A DNA stretch of 40,537 bases from CAIVND01 sp035532075 (GCA_035532075.1 DATKRV010000010.1:1-40537); one strand, 5' to 3'; positions 8,904 through 17,738 are shown, counted from the first letter of the stretch. Made by a program: numbers and translations. The notes: generated by a model not told the origin, from the letters alone.

Positions 8904-9392
8904 TCACTCGTCGAGCTTCGCAAGAACCTCGCCGATGATCTTGGTCATCTGATGCGCGGGGATCGGATCGCCGCCTTTCGCCTCTGCGACCTCGGTGGCG
9001 AAGGCTTCGACCGAGTGAACGCCGCCAATCAGCACAAAGCGCAATGCTTCACCACTCGCTTTTGGATCTTGGAGCGTTTCTATAGCCGACGCGACCGCGT
9101 GATCGGGTGAGGTAGCGATGGCATGCACAAGAGTCATGGCCTGCTCGCGGCCTGTGGCTGTTGAAATGACTGGCTCTCGACCTGGGTTCTGCTGAAGGTC
9201 CCATTCGGCAAGCGCCTCGTCGTATCCACCCTCGCCGGGATGGAGCACCCGCGTCGACAACAGCGCATCCGTCCGCGTTGCGGCGGTCTCAGCAGCGTTC
9301 GACGAGATATCGGTATTGTTCTCGGTGACGTCTGGCCGCTCATGTTGCACGGGAACGACGAGCGTGCCGTCGGCGTTACGGACGATATCCAT
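8904..9392 (-). CDS. Hypothetical acidic cytoplasmic protein
   Basis: 162 residues starting MDIVRNADGTLVVPVQ. The ATG at 9392 has a very strong binding site (GGGAGGAGG, 4-5 bases away), so earlier in-frame codons are rejected. No signal peptide or membrane segment is visible. The first half is polar and Asn/Thr-rich. The second half is Ala-rich and probably helical (EAFATEVAEAK, HQMTKIIGEVLAKLDE). I do not recognise a family. It sits between a secreted hydrolase and the DUF3048 gene in an apparent operon. Confidence 0.7.
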   Translation of the reverse strand: MDIVRNADGTLVVPVQHERPDVTENNTDISSNAAETAATRTDALLSTRVLHPGEGGYDEALAEWDLQQNPGREPVISTATGREQAMTLVHAIATSPDHAVASAIETLQDPKASGEALRFVLIGGVHSVEAFATEVAEAKGGDPIPAHQMTKIIGEVLAKLDE

Positions 9393-9489
9393 GGGGCCTC
9401 CTCCCACGGGAGACGAGCCGAGCACATAGGCAAACGTTTTGGCGCCCAGGGCGCCTGTTCTGGTGCACCAAGTACATGTCAATCTCCGA

Positions 9490-10449
9490 TCAGGAGCCGA
9501 GCTTTTGCTCGAAGGCGCTTGCAATGGCTCGGTAGCCAGTGAGATTTGGATGTATATCGCGACTCCGTTGGGATCGAACTGGGCACATCCACGTCAGCTT
9601 GCAGGTCGAAACCACGTCGGTTGGGAGCGTCTTGCCGCCATAGTGGGCCAGAGGGAGTGGCGCATTCATGTGAAAGGCCGATGCGGTGTTGGCTACAGCC
9701 ACGGCGAACGTACGGTACGTGTTCGCAAGCTCGCGGTTGAAGACATTAGTTGCGACAAGTGAGCCCAATGCGAGCTTCACGCCTTGAGTGCCACCGGGAG
9801 AGTACATCAGTCCGAGAAATGGGTCGTAATAGTTCATCGCGATAACGCGGGCTCGCGGGTCGGCCCGGCGCAACGAAGCGAGGAGCGAACGCAAAATCCC
9901 AGCGAGATTTCTCTGCGTCGAAACGTCGTTCATTTGCAGACAGGTTGGGTTCACCTGAGACGCTGAGACACAGTGCAAAAGATTATTCACGCCGATGTCG
10001 ATCGTGACGAGAGCGACTTGACCGGCATGGCGAGACAGGAAGGTTTCCGCAGCGACAAGTTGAGATTGGGCCGCAAATTCCGTCGCATAGAGACGAGCGC
10101 ACTGACGCTGCGCTGGGATACCGAGCATCGACGCTGTGGTCTCACCCGGGCACCCCAGATCGACGAGCCTGAGCCCTCGCGTGCTCGCCAGGTCCGCCGC
10201 GTAGCTTCCCGGGTAGCCATGGTCGCGGTAACCCGAACTCGGATTGATCGGCGGAAGACTTGTTCCGAAAGTCGGCTCATAGCCCGCGGCGAGTGAGTCA
10301 CCGAGCGCGAGCAAGACCTTCGGCGAGGTGCTGGCCGATGCTCGGTGCGCCGGCGACAGAACGACGAGTGTGCAGAGAAGGAACACCGTGACCACGCTCC
10401 ATGTGGCGCCTCGGAGCATTTTTGACTGTCGATGAGCCGAGATGATCAT
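9490..10449 (-). CDS. Secreted SGNH/GDSL-family hydrolase
   Basis: 319 residues with a signal peptide (residues about 1-40, ending RASAS). Block I is LALGDSLAAGYEP with the nucleophile Ser. Block III is DIGVNN (GxND-like with a substitution). Block V is SRDIHPNLTGYRAI with the Asp and His of the triad. SGNH enzymes hydrolyse esters of lipids or cell-wall polysaccharides outside the membrane; the substrate here is unknown. ATG 10449 follows AGGA at about 8 bases. Probably the first gene of a three-gene minus-strand unit. Confidence 0.85.
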   Translation of the reverse strand: MIISAHRQSKMLRGATWSVVTVFLLCTLVVLSPAHRASASTSPKVLLALGDSLAAGYEPTFGTSLPPINPSSGYRDHGYPGSYAADLASTRGLRLVDLGCPGETTASMLGIPAQRQCARLYATEFAAQSQLVAAETFLSRHAGQVALVTIDIGVNNLLHCVSASQVNPTCLQMNDVSTQRNLAGILRSLLASLRRADPRARVIAMNYYDPFLGLMYSPGGTQGVKLALGSLVATNVFNRELANTYRTFAVAVANTASAFHMNAPLPLAHYGGKTLPTDVVSTCKLTWMCPVRSQRSRDIHPNLTGYRAIASAFEQKLGS

Positions 10450-10775
10450 GCGTCATTCCTAACTTTAGTTCTGTCGCATACAGTGCAGGAACTCGCACCC
10501 TTTAGGGCAAACAAGGCAAAGACTGACGAGGGTTTGTACGCCCCGGTCAGTCTTACAGATCGCTACTGAGTGCGAGCTGCTCGACCTTTGGTCATTCAGT
10601 CCAAAAGCGACCTTTGCCTGAAGCACCGTGGCACTCGCAACCCCTACTATCGGCAGATGAATCCTGTCAGCGTTCAAAAATATGGCTGCTCTTGCTTGAT
10701 CTTCCGAATGCACAAAACCGATCACCGTCCAAGAGCGCTGGGATCATACGGCCAAACCAAACCTGTTGACCAAGA
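10450..10775. other. Intergenic region between katG and the SGNH hydrolase gene
   Basis: About 326 bases. It holds a strong inverted repeat (10519-10554). A minus-strand open frame of 86 codons (10465-10725) has no clear binding site or codon bias and is not called. The promoter of the SGNH gene should be here. Confidence 0.5.
10519..10554. repeat. Inverted repeat (hairpin) downstream of katG
   Basis: Arms AAGACTGAC (10519-10527) and GTCAGTCTT (10546-10554) pair perfectly, with a further AGGG/CCCC inside. On the minus strand the hairpin is followed by a T-containing but broken tract (TGCCTTGTTTGCC). It could be a weak terminator for katG, although it lies about 220 bases past its stop. Confidence 0.45.
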
Positions 10776-12971
10776 TCACACGAGGTCGAATCGATCGAGA
10801 TTCATGACCTTGCTCCACGCGCCGACAAAGTCATGAACAAACTTCGCCTGTGAGCCGGCGTACGCATAAACCTCGGAAATTGCCCGGAGTTGCGCGTTCG
10901 AGCCGCAAACAAGGTCCACTCGGCTCGCGGTCCACCTGACCGCTCCCGAATCGCGATCGCGACCTTCGAACGTCTCTTCGGTTGAGGACACGGCTTGCCA
11001 CTCTGTACTCATATCGAGCAGATTCACGAAAAAATCGTTGGTCAGAACTTCAGGGCGCTTGGTGAAAACACCGATCTCGGACTGCGGGAGGCTTGTATTC
11101 AAGACTCGCATGCCTCCGAGAAGAACCACCATCTCGGGAGCGGTCAGCGTCAGCTTGTGCGCGCGATCCAGCAACAGTTCCTCCGCTGTCTGGCGATGTC
11201 CGCGTCCCAGATAGTTGCGGAAACCGTCTGCAGTCGGTTCGAGCACGGCAAATGATTCGACGTCGGTCAGCTCTTGTAGCGTATCCGTGCGCCCTGGAGC
11301 GAAAGGAACTTGAACTTCATTTCCGGCGGCCTTCGCAGACTGCTCGACCGCGGCACACCCACCCAGCACGATGAGGTCGGCGAGCGAGACCGCCTTCCCG
11401 TTGGCCTGCGAGCTGTTGAACTCCTGTTGGATCCCTTCAAGGGTCGAGAGCACCTTCTTGAGCTCGGCCGGATTGTTGACCTCCCAATCTTTCTGCGGTG
11501 CGAGACGAATGCGCGCGCCGTTGGCCCCACCGCGTTTGTCGGTACCACGGAAGGTAGCGGCCGAAGCCCATGCCGTCGAAACCAGCTGGCCAATGGACAG
11601 GCCCGAAGCGAGAACCTTGTTCTTCAGCTCAGCGATCTCCTGTGCGCCGATCAACTCGTGCGTGACCGCGGGGACAGGATCTTGAAACAACTGCGGCTCG
11701 GCAGGGACTAATGCGCCAAGACCTCGCGAGTAGGGACCCATGTCGCGATGCGTCAACTTAAACCACGCCGCGGCAAAAGCCTCTGCGAACTGACTGGGGT
11801 TTTCGTGGAAACGTCTCGAGATCTTCTCGTAGTCCGGGTCGAAACGCAGTGCGAGGTCTGTCGTGAGCATCGTGGGGGCGTGTCGCTTCGACGCGTCGTG
11901 AGCGTCCGGAACGGCGTCTGTTGCCACGCCATCTTTCGGCTTCCACTGCGCTGCACCCGCCGGACTCTTCACCTGTTCCCACTCGAAGCCGAATAGGTTG
12001 TCAAAGAAATTGTTGTCCCATTCCGCCGGGCTGGTGGTCCAGGCGCCTTCGAGTCCGCTGCTGATCGTGTCGCTGCCATGACCGGTGCCATAGGTGTTCT
12101 TCCATCCAAGACCCTGTTCGACAAGGCTGGCACCCTCAGGTTCGGGGCCGACGTACTTGATTGGATCGGCCGCGCCGTGTGTTTTGCCGAACGTGTGGCC
12201 GCCAGCAATGAGCGCAACAGTCTCCTCGTCATTCATAGCCATGCGACGGAAGGTCTCGCGGATATCCCTGGCAGCAGCGAGCGGATCCGGGTTGCCGTTC
12301 GGCCCCTCCGGATTCACGTAGATGAGGCCCATCTGGACCGCTCCAAGCGGGGCGTCGAGTTCACGGTCTCCGCTGTAGCGCTCGTCGCCGAGCCATGTTT
12401 CTTCAGGGCCCCAGTAAGTGTCCTCCTCTGGCTCCCAGATGTCCACGCGCCCGCCAGCAAAACCGAAGGTCTTGAACCCCATCGATTCCAAGGCACAGTT
12501 CCCGGCGAGAACTATCAAATCGGCCCACGAGATCTTGGCTCCATAGCGCTGCTTGACCGACCAGAGCAGCCGGCGCGCCTTGTCGAGGTTCACGTTGTCG
12601 GGCCAGCTGTTGAGCGGCGCGAAGCGCTGCGCGCCAGATCCTGCGCCACCACGGCCGTCGCCGATGCGGTAGGTGCCCGCGCTGTGCCATGCCATGCGGA
12701 TGAAAAGTGGCCCATAGTGACCGTAATCGGCTGGCCACCAGTCCTGCGACGTCGTCATCACGCTCACGATGTCGCGCCTCAGGGCATCGAGGTCGAGCGT
12801 CAGGAACTCTTCGACGTAATTGAAGCCCGCATCCATGGGATTTGACTGGGAGCAGTCCTGATGGAGCACGCTCAGGTTCAACTGATTCGGCCACCACTGC
12901 TGGTTCGCCTGACTCTCAGCCAAGTGGGTATTCGTTCCTGACGAGACCGGGCACTTGCTTTCGTTGTCCAT
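10776..12971 (-). CDS. katG: Bifunctional catalase-peroxidase KatG
   Basis: 731 residues, the normal KatG length, with both the haem-carrying N-terminal half and the degenerate C-terminal half. Distal residues Arg92, Trp95 and His96 lie in RMAWHSAGTYR. The Met-Tyr-Trp adduct can be formed by Trp95, Tyr218 (LIYVNPEGPNG) and Met244 (FRRMAMNDEE). The proximal haem ligand is His259 in IAGGHTFGKTHGA. It converts hydrogen peroxide to water and oxygen and also has peroxidase activity. ATG 12971 follows AAAGGAG; an in-frame codon 60 bases upstream is rejected because it lacks such a site. No Fur or OxyR gene is adjacent. Confidence 0.97.
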   Translation of the reverse strand: MDNESKCPVSSGTNTHLAESQANQQWWPNQLNLSVLHQDCSQSNPMDAGFNYVEEFLTLDLDALRRDIVSVMTTSQDWWPADYGHYGPLFIRMAWHSAGTYRIGDGRGGAGSGAQRFAPLNSWPDNVNLDKARRLLWSVKQRYGAKISWADLIVLAGNCALESMGFKTFGFAGGRVDIWEPEEDTYWGPEETWLGDERYSGDRELDAPLGAVQMGLIYVNPEGPNGNPDPLAAARDIRETFRRMAMNDEETVALIAGGHTFGKTHGAADPIKYVGPEPEGASLVEQGLGWKNTYGTGHGSDTISSGLEGAWTTSPAEWDNNFFDNLFGFEWEQVKSPAGAAQWKPKDGVATDAVPDAHDASKRHAPTMLTTDLALRFDPDYEKISRRFHENPSQFAEAFAAAWFKLTHRDMGPYSRGLGALVPAEPQLFQDPVPAVTHELIGAQEIAELKNKVLASGLSIGQLVSTAWASAATFRGTDKRGGANGARIRLAPQKDWEVNNPAELKKVLSTLEGIQQEFNSSQANGKAVSLADLIVLGGCAAVEQSAKAAGNEVQVPFAPGRTDTLQELTDVESFAVLEPTADGFRNYLGRGHRQTAEELLLDRAHKLTLTAPEMVVLLGGMRVLNTSLPQSEIGVFTKRPEVLTNDFFVNLLDMSTEWQAVSSTEETFEGRDRDSGAVRWTASRVDLVCGSNAQLRAISEVYAYAGSQAKFVHDFVGAWSKVMNLDRFDLV

Positions 12972-13037
12972 GTTCTCTCCTTTGAACGCATCGTACAGGT
13001 CAGGCGATGAAGCCCGGTTTCTTGCAGCCATTGGTTA

Positions 13038-13066
13038 GAGCTAAGCCTATGGGGCGGGCAGGTCAA
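13038..13066 (-). promoter_or_regulatory. Candidate promoter of katG
   Basis: On the minus strand TTGACC (13061-13066) is followed after 17 bases by TAGCTC (13038-13043), about 65 bases upstream of the katG ATG. The -35 box is good and the -10 box is poor. No clear operator was seen beside it. Confidence 0.35.
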
Positions 13067-13205
13067 GCCAGTCCTAGCGGAGATTCACCGCGTGGCTGGT
13101 CATCTCGGCATGCGGCCACTCTCTACGGGTCTCCACGATGGTGATGAACTGGAAATACCTGAGCCCCTTGCCGTGACGAGATGCTCACCGGAGGCATTGG
13201 GCCGA

Positions 13206-13401
13206 ATCACTCAGAGGACACAGCATCTTCATCGTCGACTTCGACTCACCTGGGCTGAAGATTAGCTGGCAAACATCGCCACCGCTACCCCAAAAATCGG
13301 GTCGCCTCGTAGAAAGTGAGCTAGATATTGTCGAGATCGTCGGAGAAGACAGCTATCCCCACCACGAGGCCTCTCCATCTGCCCGGATGGAGACCTGTTA
13401 G
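13206..13401 (+). pseudogene. Possible acyl-CoA dehydrogenase fragment
   Basis: An open stretch reads SLRGHSIFIVDFDSPGLKIS and ends MARMETC-like at a TAG at 13399-13401. The phrase HxGxxxFIVDxDSPG is typical of the middle of acyl-CoA dehydrogenases. No start codon, no convincing continuation in either direction, and no binding site were found, so this would be a small relic at most. It may also be chance. Confidence 0.2.
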
Positions 13402-13554
13402 ATGTGATCTCGTGGACTTCACAAACTTCATCTGTGAGTATTTCCCCAGATAGATCAAGAGCAAGAGCAAGGAAGGGAATCTCTGCAACACTCGCAAGAG
13501 CCGCCTGAAAAACTCAGAGGTGCCTTGGAATGGATCGGCACGGGAGACGACGCA

Positions 13555-14928
13555 ATGTCTGAATTCGATGTGGTGGTACTGGGCGCCGGGAGCGCCGGAG
13601 AACTGATTGCAAACGGAGCCGCTATGGCCGGGTTGAGAGTTGGTCTCGTCGAAGCCCATCTCGTCGGTGGCGAATGTCCGTACGTCGCCTGTGTTCCGAG
13701 CAAGGCAATGCTGCGATCGGCTGAGGTCCGTCACCTGATCCAACGTGCACACGAACTCGGTGCGTCTGGAAACGCTATCGATTCCGGCGATGACGAACGG
13801 GCATTCATGGCCGCAGTCACGCGACGCGATGTTCTCAGCGATCACGGTAGCGACGAGGGAGCCGTGCGTAACCTCGCCGAGAATGGGGTTGTGCTTCTTC
13901 GCGGACGTGGCGTCATAACCGGCTCTGGCCGCATCGACGTAAACGGAACCGAATACCTATGGTCCGAGCTCGTTATCGCGACCGGCAGCATTGCAAACCG
14001 GCCGCAGATCGAGGGCATTGACGACGTGCCCGTCTGGACGAGCGATCAGGCGCTCACCAGCCACGATCAACCGAAGTCGATACTGATCCTTGGCGGCGGT
14101 CCAGTCGGTTGCGAACTGGCCCAGACGTACGCGCGCTTTGGCGTTGAGGTCACTCTCGCCGAGTCCGCGGATCAACTACTCGTAAACGAAAACCCGACGA
14201 TCGCCGACGTCCTCGCCGACGTGCTGCGCTCGGATGGAGTCGATATCCAGCTTGGCGTGAACGTGGACTCGATGCGTCGTGTCGCGTCAGACACGGAGGT
14301 CCATCTCGACGACGGCACCTCGCTCATTGTCGAACAGGTCATCATTGCCGTCGGGCGCCACCCGAATACCGACGGCCTTGGATTAGATCACCTCGGCATC
14401 GAACTCAAAGAGGGGGCGATCGCAACCGAACCTGGCGGTCGTGTTGTCGGCCAGCAACACGTCTGGGCGGCCGGAGACGTCACAGGCGCCGCACCATTTA
14501 CCCATACGGCCAACTACCAGGGCCGAATCATTGTCACCAACCTTACCGGTGGCGCCGCGGTTGGTGATTACCGGGCCGTCCCGAGAGCCGTATATACCGA
14601 ACCCCCCGTCGCCTCGGTCGGGCTCACCGTCGAGCTCGCTCATCTTCAGGGCATGGACGCGCATTCCGCCTCCGTCGAACTCACCTCAGTCGTGCGCGCA
14701 ACGACCGACGCAAGTTCAACTGGTCGATTGGTTCTCGTCGCCGACCGAAAGAGGGGTCTCCTTGTCGGCGCTGCTGGCATTGGGGGACACTGCGATGAAT
14801 GGATCGGCGAGCTGACACTCGCGATTCGGGCCGAAATTCCACTCGAAGTACTCGCCGATGTTATCCATGCCTTCCCGACATTCAGCGAAATCATCGAGGC
14901 CCCGCTACGCGAACTCGTCCTCGGATGA
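13555..14928 (+). CDS. FAD/NAD(P) disulfide-reductase-like oxidoreductase
   Basis: 457 residues. The N-terminal FAD loop is GAGSAGE (residues 10-16). The redox-active pair is Cys41 and Cys46 in GGECPYVACVPSK. An NAD(P) loop ILGGGPVGCELA sits in the middle, the second FAD motif is VWAAGDVTG, and a dimerisation domain ends the protein. In lipoamide dehydrogenases the C-terminal base is the His before Pro-Thr (HPTxSE). Here the sequence is HAFPTFSE, so that His is Phe while the Glu remains. It is therefore not a typical dihydrolipoamide dehydrogenase, and the substrate is unknown. ATG 13555 follows GGGAGA at 13542. It diverges from katG, so a role in redox balance is possible. Confidence 0.85.
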   Translation: MSEFDVVVLGAGSAGELIANGAAMAGLRVGLVEAHLVGGECPYVACVPSKAMLRSAEVRHLIQRAHELGASGNAIDSGDDERAFMAAVTRRDVLSDHGSDEGAVRNLAENGVVLLRGRGVITGSGRIDVNGTEYLWSELVIATGSIANRPQIEGIDDVPVWTSDQALTSHDQPKSILILGGGPVGCELAQTYARFGVEVTLAESADQLLVNENPTIADVLADVLRSDGVDIQLGVNVDSMRRVASDTEVHLDDGTSLIVEQVIIAVGRHPNTDGLGLDHLGIELKEGAIATEPGGRVVGQQHVWAAGDVTGAAPFTHTANYQGRIIVTNLTGGAAVGDYRAVPRAVYTEPPVASVGLTVELAHLQGMDAHSASVELTSVVRATTDASSTGRLVLVADRKRGLLVGAAGIGGHCDEWIGELTLAIRAEIPLEVLADVIHAFPTFSEIIEAPLRELVLG

Positions 14929-15304
14929 CCCGACCACCGGCACCACTTCACGCTAAATCAGATCGGGATCAAGGAGATTGGAATGCTGATTCCTCCGGTT
15001 CACTGCGCCAGATATTCCCCTCATTCACGATGGTATGAATCTCAACCGAAGGCCCATTCACACGAAATGAACGAGCGTTGCTCCTCTCGCCGTGCGCTCG
15101 AACATCCAATAGCAAAACCATGGACTCTGGCCAAGTTGCGGTTTCACATGAACTCTCCAGATTGAACGTCTTCCTCAACATGGCCTCATTCAGATTCTCC
15201 TCTCGAGTTCTCGATCATCTGTCAGGTTTCGCGCACCCAGGTTGCCGACAAATCACGTAGGATCTACTCACTTACACGCCGATCGAAAGGGCGAAAGCCT
15301 CACC
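14929..15304. other. Intergenic region upstream of the intact SDR
   Basis: About 376 bases with no gene I can support. It is not similar by eye to the region upstream of the SDR copy at 2098, so the duplication seems limited to the coding module. A 70-codon minus-strand open frame (14969-15181) has no supporting signal. Confidence 0.5.
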
Positions 15305-16039
15305 ATGGACTGGAAAGATCGATCAGTCGTAATTAGCGGCGCCGCAATGGGAATTGGGCGGTACATCGCTCACGGAGCTGCGGCTCGCGGCGCCAACGTG
15401 GCAATCGGTGACATTGACGATGAGGGGCTTCGACAGGTTGGCGAAGAGCTTCGATCCTTTGGCAACAAGGTCATTGCAATGCATGTTGACGTACAACGAG
15501 AGGACGATGTGGGGAGACTCATGGAGTCCACGTTTGGCGAGTTCGGCACCATCGACTACCTCGTGAACAACGCCGCGATCGTCCCCCATTTTTCCTGGGG
15601 TGGCCCGCGATGGCCAAAGGTGCGCGACATGGATCTTGAGTTCTGGACCAGGGTCCTCGGCACGAACATTCAAGGCTCATTCCTCTGTGCCAAGCACGCC
15701 ATTCCGTACATGGAACGCGGGGGATCCGGTCACATCGTGAACCTCTACGGAGGCGGAGGTCCGATACCGCCGGGTGGGTTGGCATATGTATTGACCAAGG
15801 AGGCACTGGTCACGTTCACGCAGTATCTTGCCGAGGAGGTGCGTGAGCACAATATCTGTGTGCTAAGTGTCGACCCCGGAGGGGCTATCGCGACTGAACG
15901 TGCGCCCGAAGAGGCACGCGCGAGGATGCCTGGACCCGAATCAGTTGGCGACCGGTTCTTTCTCGCAGCCGAGGCAGGGATGGAGTTCAGCGGTCACTTG
16001 GTGAGCCTCGTTGACGGAGAGCTCGCGATCATCCGCTAG
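15305..16039 (+). CDS. Short-chain dehydrogenase (SDR), copy 2, intact
   Basis: 244 residues, the same length as copy 1 including its amber codon. The Rossmann motif is SGAAMGIG (residues about 11-18), the structural motif VNNA lies near 88, and YVLTK carries the catalytic Tyr and Lys near 161-165. The Ser that normally sits 13 residues before Tyr is Tyr/Gly in the phrase NLYGGGG, in both copies. SDRs use NAD(P)H to oxidise or reduce alcohols and ketones; the substrate is unknown and loss of the Ser may alter or weaken catalysis. Weak binding site (AAAGGG). It converges on the L,D-transpeptidase gene, as in copy 1. Confidence 0.88.
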   Translation: MDWKDRSVVISGAAMGIGRYIAHGAAARGANVAIGDIDDEGLRQVGEELRSFGNKVIAMHVDVQREDDVGRLMESTFGEFGTIDYLVNNAAIVPHFSWGGPRWPKVRDMDLEFWTRVLGTNIQGSFLCAKHAIPYMERGGSGHIVNLYGGGGPIPPGGLAYVLTKEALVTFTQYLAEEVREHNICVLSVDPGGAIATERAPEEARARMPGPESVGDRFFLAAEAGMEFSGHLVSLVDGELAIIR

Positions 16040-16162
16040 CTACCAATACCGCCCCAGGTCAAACGTTGGGTGATGAGATCCAAAAGGCTACTCCGTTCAA
16101 TCCCAAAAGTGCCACAACGCGCGCATCGTTCTCAAAAAGTTGCGCATCGACGTCACGAAACG

Positions 16163-17302
16163 TTAATTGACGACACTTACAAGCGTTCCGTAAGCGAGAT
16201 ACGACCAGGCGACCGCGGCGTTCGCCAGCGGCAGTTCGATGCATCCAAGGCTCTGTGGATATCCATACTGCGCGCGTGGCATGTAATGGACCGCGTCGTT
16301 GCCGTTGAAATATGCGACATACTGCACGGGATCGGCATAGTGCGATCCATTCGGGTTCGTCCCGCGCATCACCTGCGAGCGCAGGCGAAGGTAGACCGCA
16401 AAATTCCCGTCGACGGTTGGCGACACCGAGATCCCGGTATTTGCAGGACTTGTCAGCACGACATGGCCGTCATGCCAGATCGTCAGCACCTGCGGCGATG
16501 ATTTGTTCGCGACCGCGTAGTTGTATCCGCCGGAGTTCATCTGCCTTGCCTGATACGCGTTCAGCAACGAAGACCACAAAGTTGCGCTCAGCGCGCCATT
16601 CGGATCGAGTCCGTGATCCGCCTGGAATGACATCACCATTCCCTCGGTGAACACGCTGTACTGATCACTTTTCCAGAGCGGTTGCAGGTTGACTGGCCAA
16701 CCAGACTGGCGCCAGCGGAACCTTCCACGCGGCGCGCGGTACAGCGCAGCGCGTTGGCCCACCGAATTCTTGATCGAGAGACGGGGTCGAGCTGGAATCC
16801 ATTTCAACGGCGCGTACCTGGTCAAGGAGAGCAGCTGCTGGAGCCGGAGAATCGAGCCATTCGCGACTTGCAGATGATCCGTGACCGTGCGTGCGAGATA
16901 CCCACCCGCGGCCGACCGGACACCGGAGCGACCACCGGGAATCATCAAGGTGATGTCACTGAGCGGAATGAAATCGGCGCTGGGTGTGAAAACGAACTCT
17001 GAATCACGTATGTTCCAAGAACCCGACGTTGATGGTGCAAGGCTTGGTGCAGGTGAGCGGGGTGAGAGCCTCCCAGAAAACTTCACCACAATCGGCGCGC
17101 TCGGCAAAACTCCGGTGGCTCGGGACACTGGCGTCGTACCGATAACCGTAAACGGAGTGGCCAACTGCGTCACAGGTGCCAAAGAACGTCCAGGTCCTAC
17201 GTCGTGCGAGGCACTCGCGGACGCAGCTGGCAAGAGCACGGCGATCGCAAGCAAGGATATGGCGGGAGCGGTGACACCGCTCATGAACCGTCGTGATTTC
17301 AC
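16163..17302 (-). CDS. L,D-transpeptidase (YkuD domain), copy 2
   Basis: 379 residues from GTG 17302 (GTG 17353 and ATG 17284 are alternatives). A signal peptide ends near ASASASH. Then come an Ig-like domain (ATGVLPSAPIVVKFSGRL), a peptidoglycan-binding-like segment (MVMSFQADHGLDPNGALS) and the YkuD domain with HYMPR and the catalytic Cys354 in QSLGCIELP. As in copy 1 the usual SHGCxR reads SLGCxE. The last 105 residues are about 72% identical to copy 1 by eye. GTG 17302 is favoured because a small leader frame with a strong binding site ends on it (TGA overlapping GTG). It probably cross-links or anchors material in the cell wall. Confidence 0.83.
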   Translation of the reverse strand: MKSRRFMSGVTAPAISLLAIAVLLPAASASASHDVGPGRSLAPVTQLATPFTVIGTTPVSRATGVLPSAPIVVKFSGRLSPRSPAPSLAPSTSGSWNIRDSEFVFTPSADFIPLSDITLMIPGGRSGVRSAAGGYLARTVTDHLQVANGSILRLQQLLSLTRYAPLKWIPARPRLSIKNSVGQRAALYRAPRGRFRWRQSGWPVNLQPLWKSDQYSVFTEGMVMSFQADHGLDPNGALSATLWSSLLNAYQARQMNSGGYNYAVANKSSPQVLTIWHDGHVVLTSPANTGISVSPTVDGNFAVYLRLRSQVMRGTNPNGSHYADPVQYVAYFNGNDAVHYMPRAQYGYPQSLGCIELPLANAAVAWSYLAYGTLVSVVN

Positions 17303-17322
17303 GGGATAATCGCCTTTCCCAT
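17299..17322 (-). CDS. Possible 7-residue leader peptide before L,D-transpeptidase copy 2
   Basis: ATG 17322 lies 5 bases after a strong AGGGAGGG site and opens MGKAIIP followed by TGA. That TGA overlaps the GTG proposed as the start of the transpeptidase (GTGA). In copy 1 the equivalent binding site leads straight into the transpeptidase ATG. The arrangement would allow translational coupling by termination and restart. It may be accidental. Confidence 0.35.
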   Translation of the reverse strand: MGKAIIP

Positions 17323-17738
17323 CGCCACCCTCCCTTGGATTCACCCGCGGCACAGCTCACGGCACGTGCGAGCCCACCGACGATTATTGCTCCAATTCGC
17401 TGCAAAGTCTCATCGACGCCGGAAAGGTTGCGCTCACGACGCTGATCAGGCGGTCTCGGGGTGGGATGTCAATCCAGAAATTCGCGCAACGAACATCGTC
17501 GGGCCGCGCGTCGAATGCTCGATGATCGATCGGTGACCGCCGCGAAGTCTGCCCGCCGAGTTCATTCAATGACGATGTAGATGAAATTCACCAGGTCCGT
17601 ACCGATCCAATATTGTGACACGACCAACGCCTGCCCAGCAGCGGCGTCTTGTCGCTCGCAAGCATCACCGGTCCACGACTTTTGACATCGCCGCGATCAG
17701 CCCCGAATGGGTCAAGGTGGAGCGTTGCCCACGTCGAC
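17303..17738. other. Intergenic region between LytM-like and L,D-transpeptidase genes, copy 2
   Basis: About 436 bases, roughly twice the equivalent gap in copy 1 (4033-4246). Apart from the leader frame at 17299-17322 nothing was recognised. Short open frames on both strands look like chance. Confidence 0.45.

Larger units (their letters stand above)
12972..13554. other. Intergenic region between katG and the flavoprotein gene
   Basis: About 580 bases holding the two divergent promoters. The plus strand has one open stretch (about 13206-13401) with a phrase resembling acyl-CoA dehydrogenases, listed separately. Nothing else was recognised. Confidence 0.5.

Noticed and set aside
10465..10725. 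86-codon minus-strand open frame between katG and the SGNH gene
   Set aside because: No clear binding site or codon bias and it spans the inverted repeat at 10519-10554.
13321..13845. 174-codon minus-strand open frame over the start of the flavoprotein gene
   Set aside because: No binding site, composition without family resemblance, and it overlaps a gene with clear FAD and disulfide motifs.
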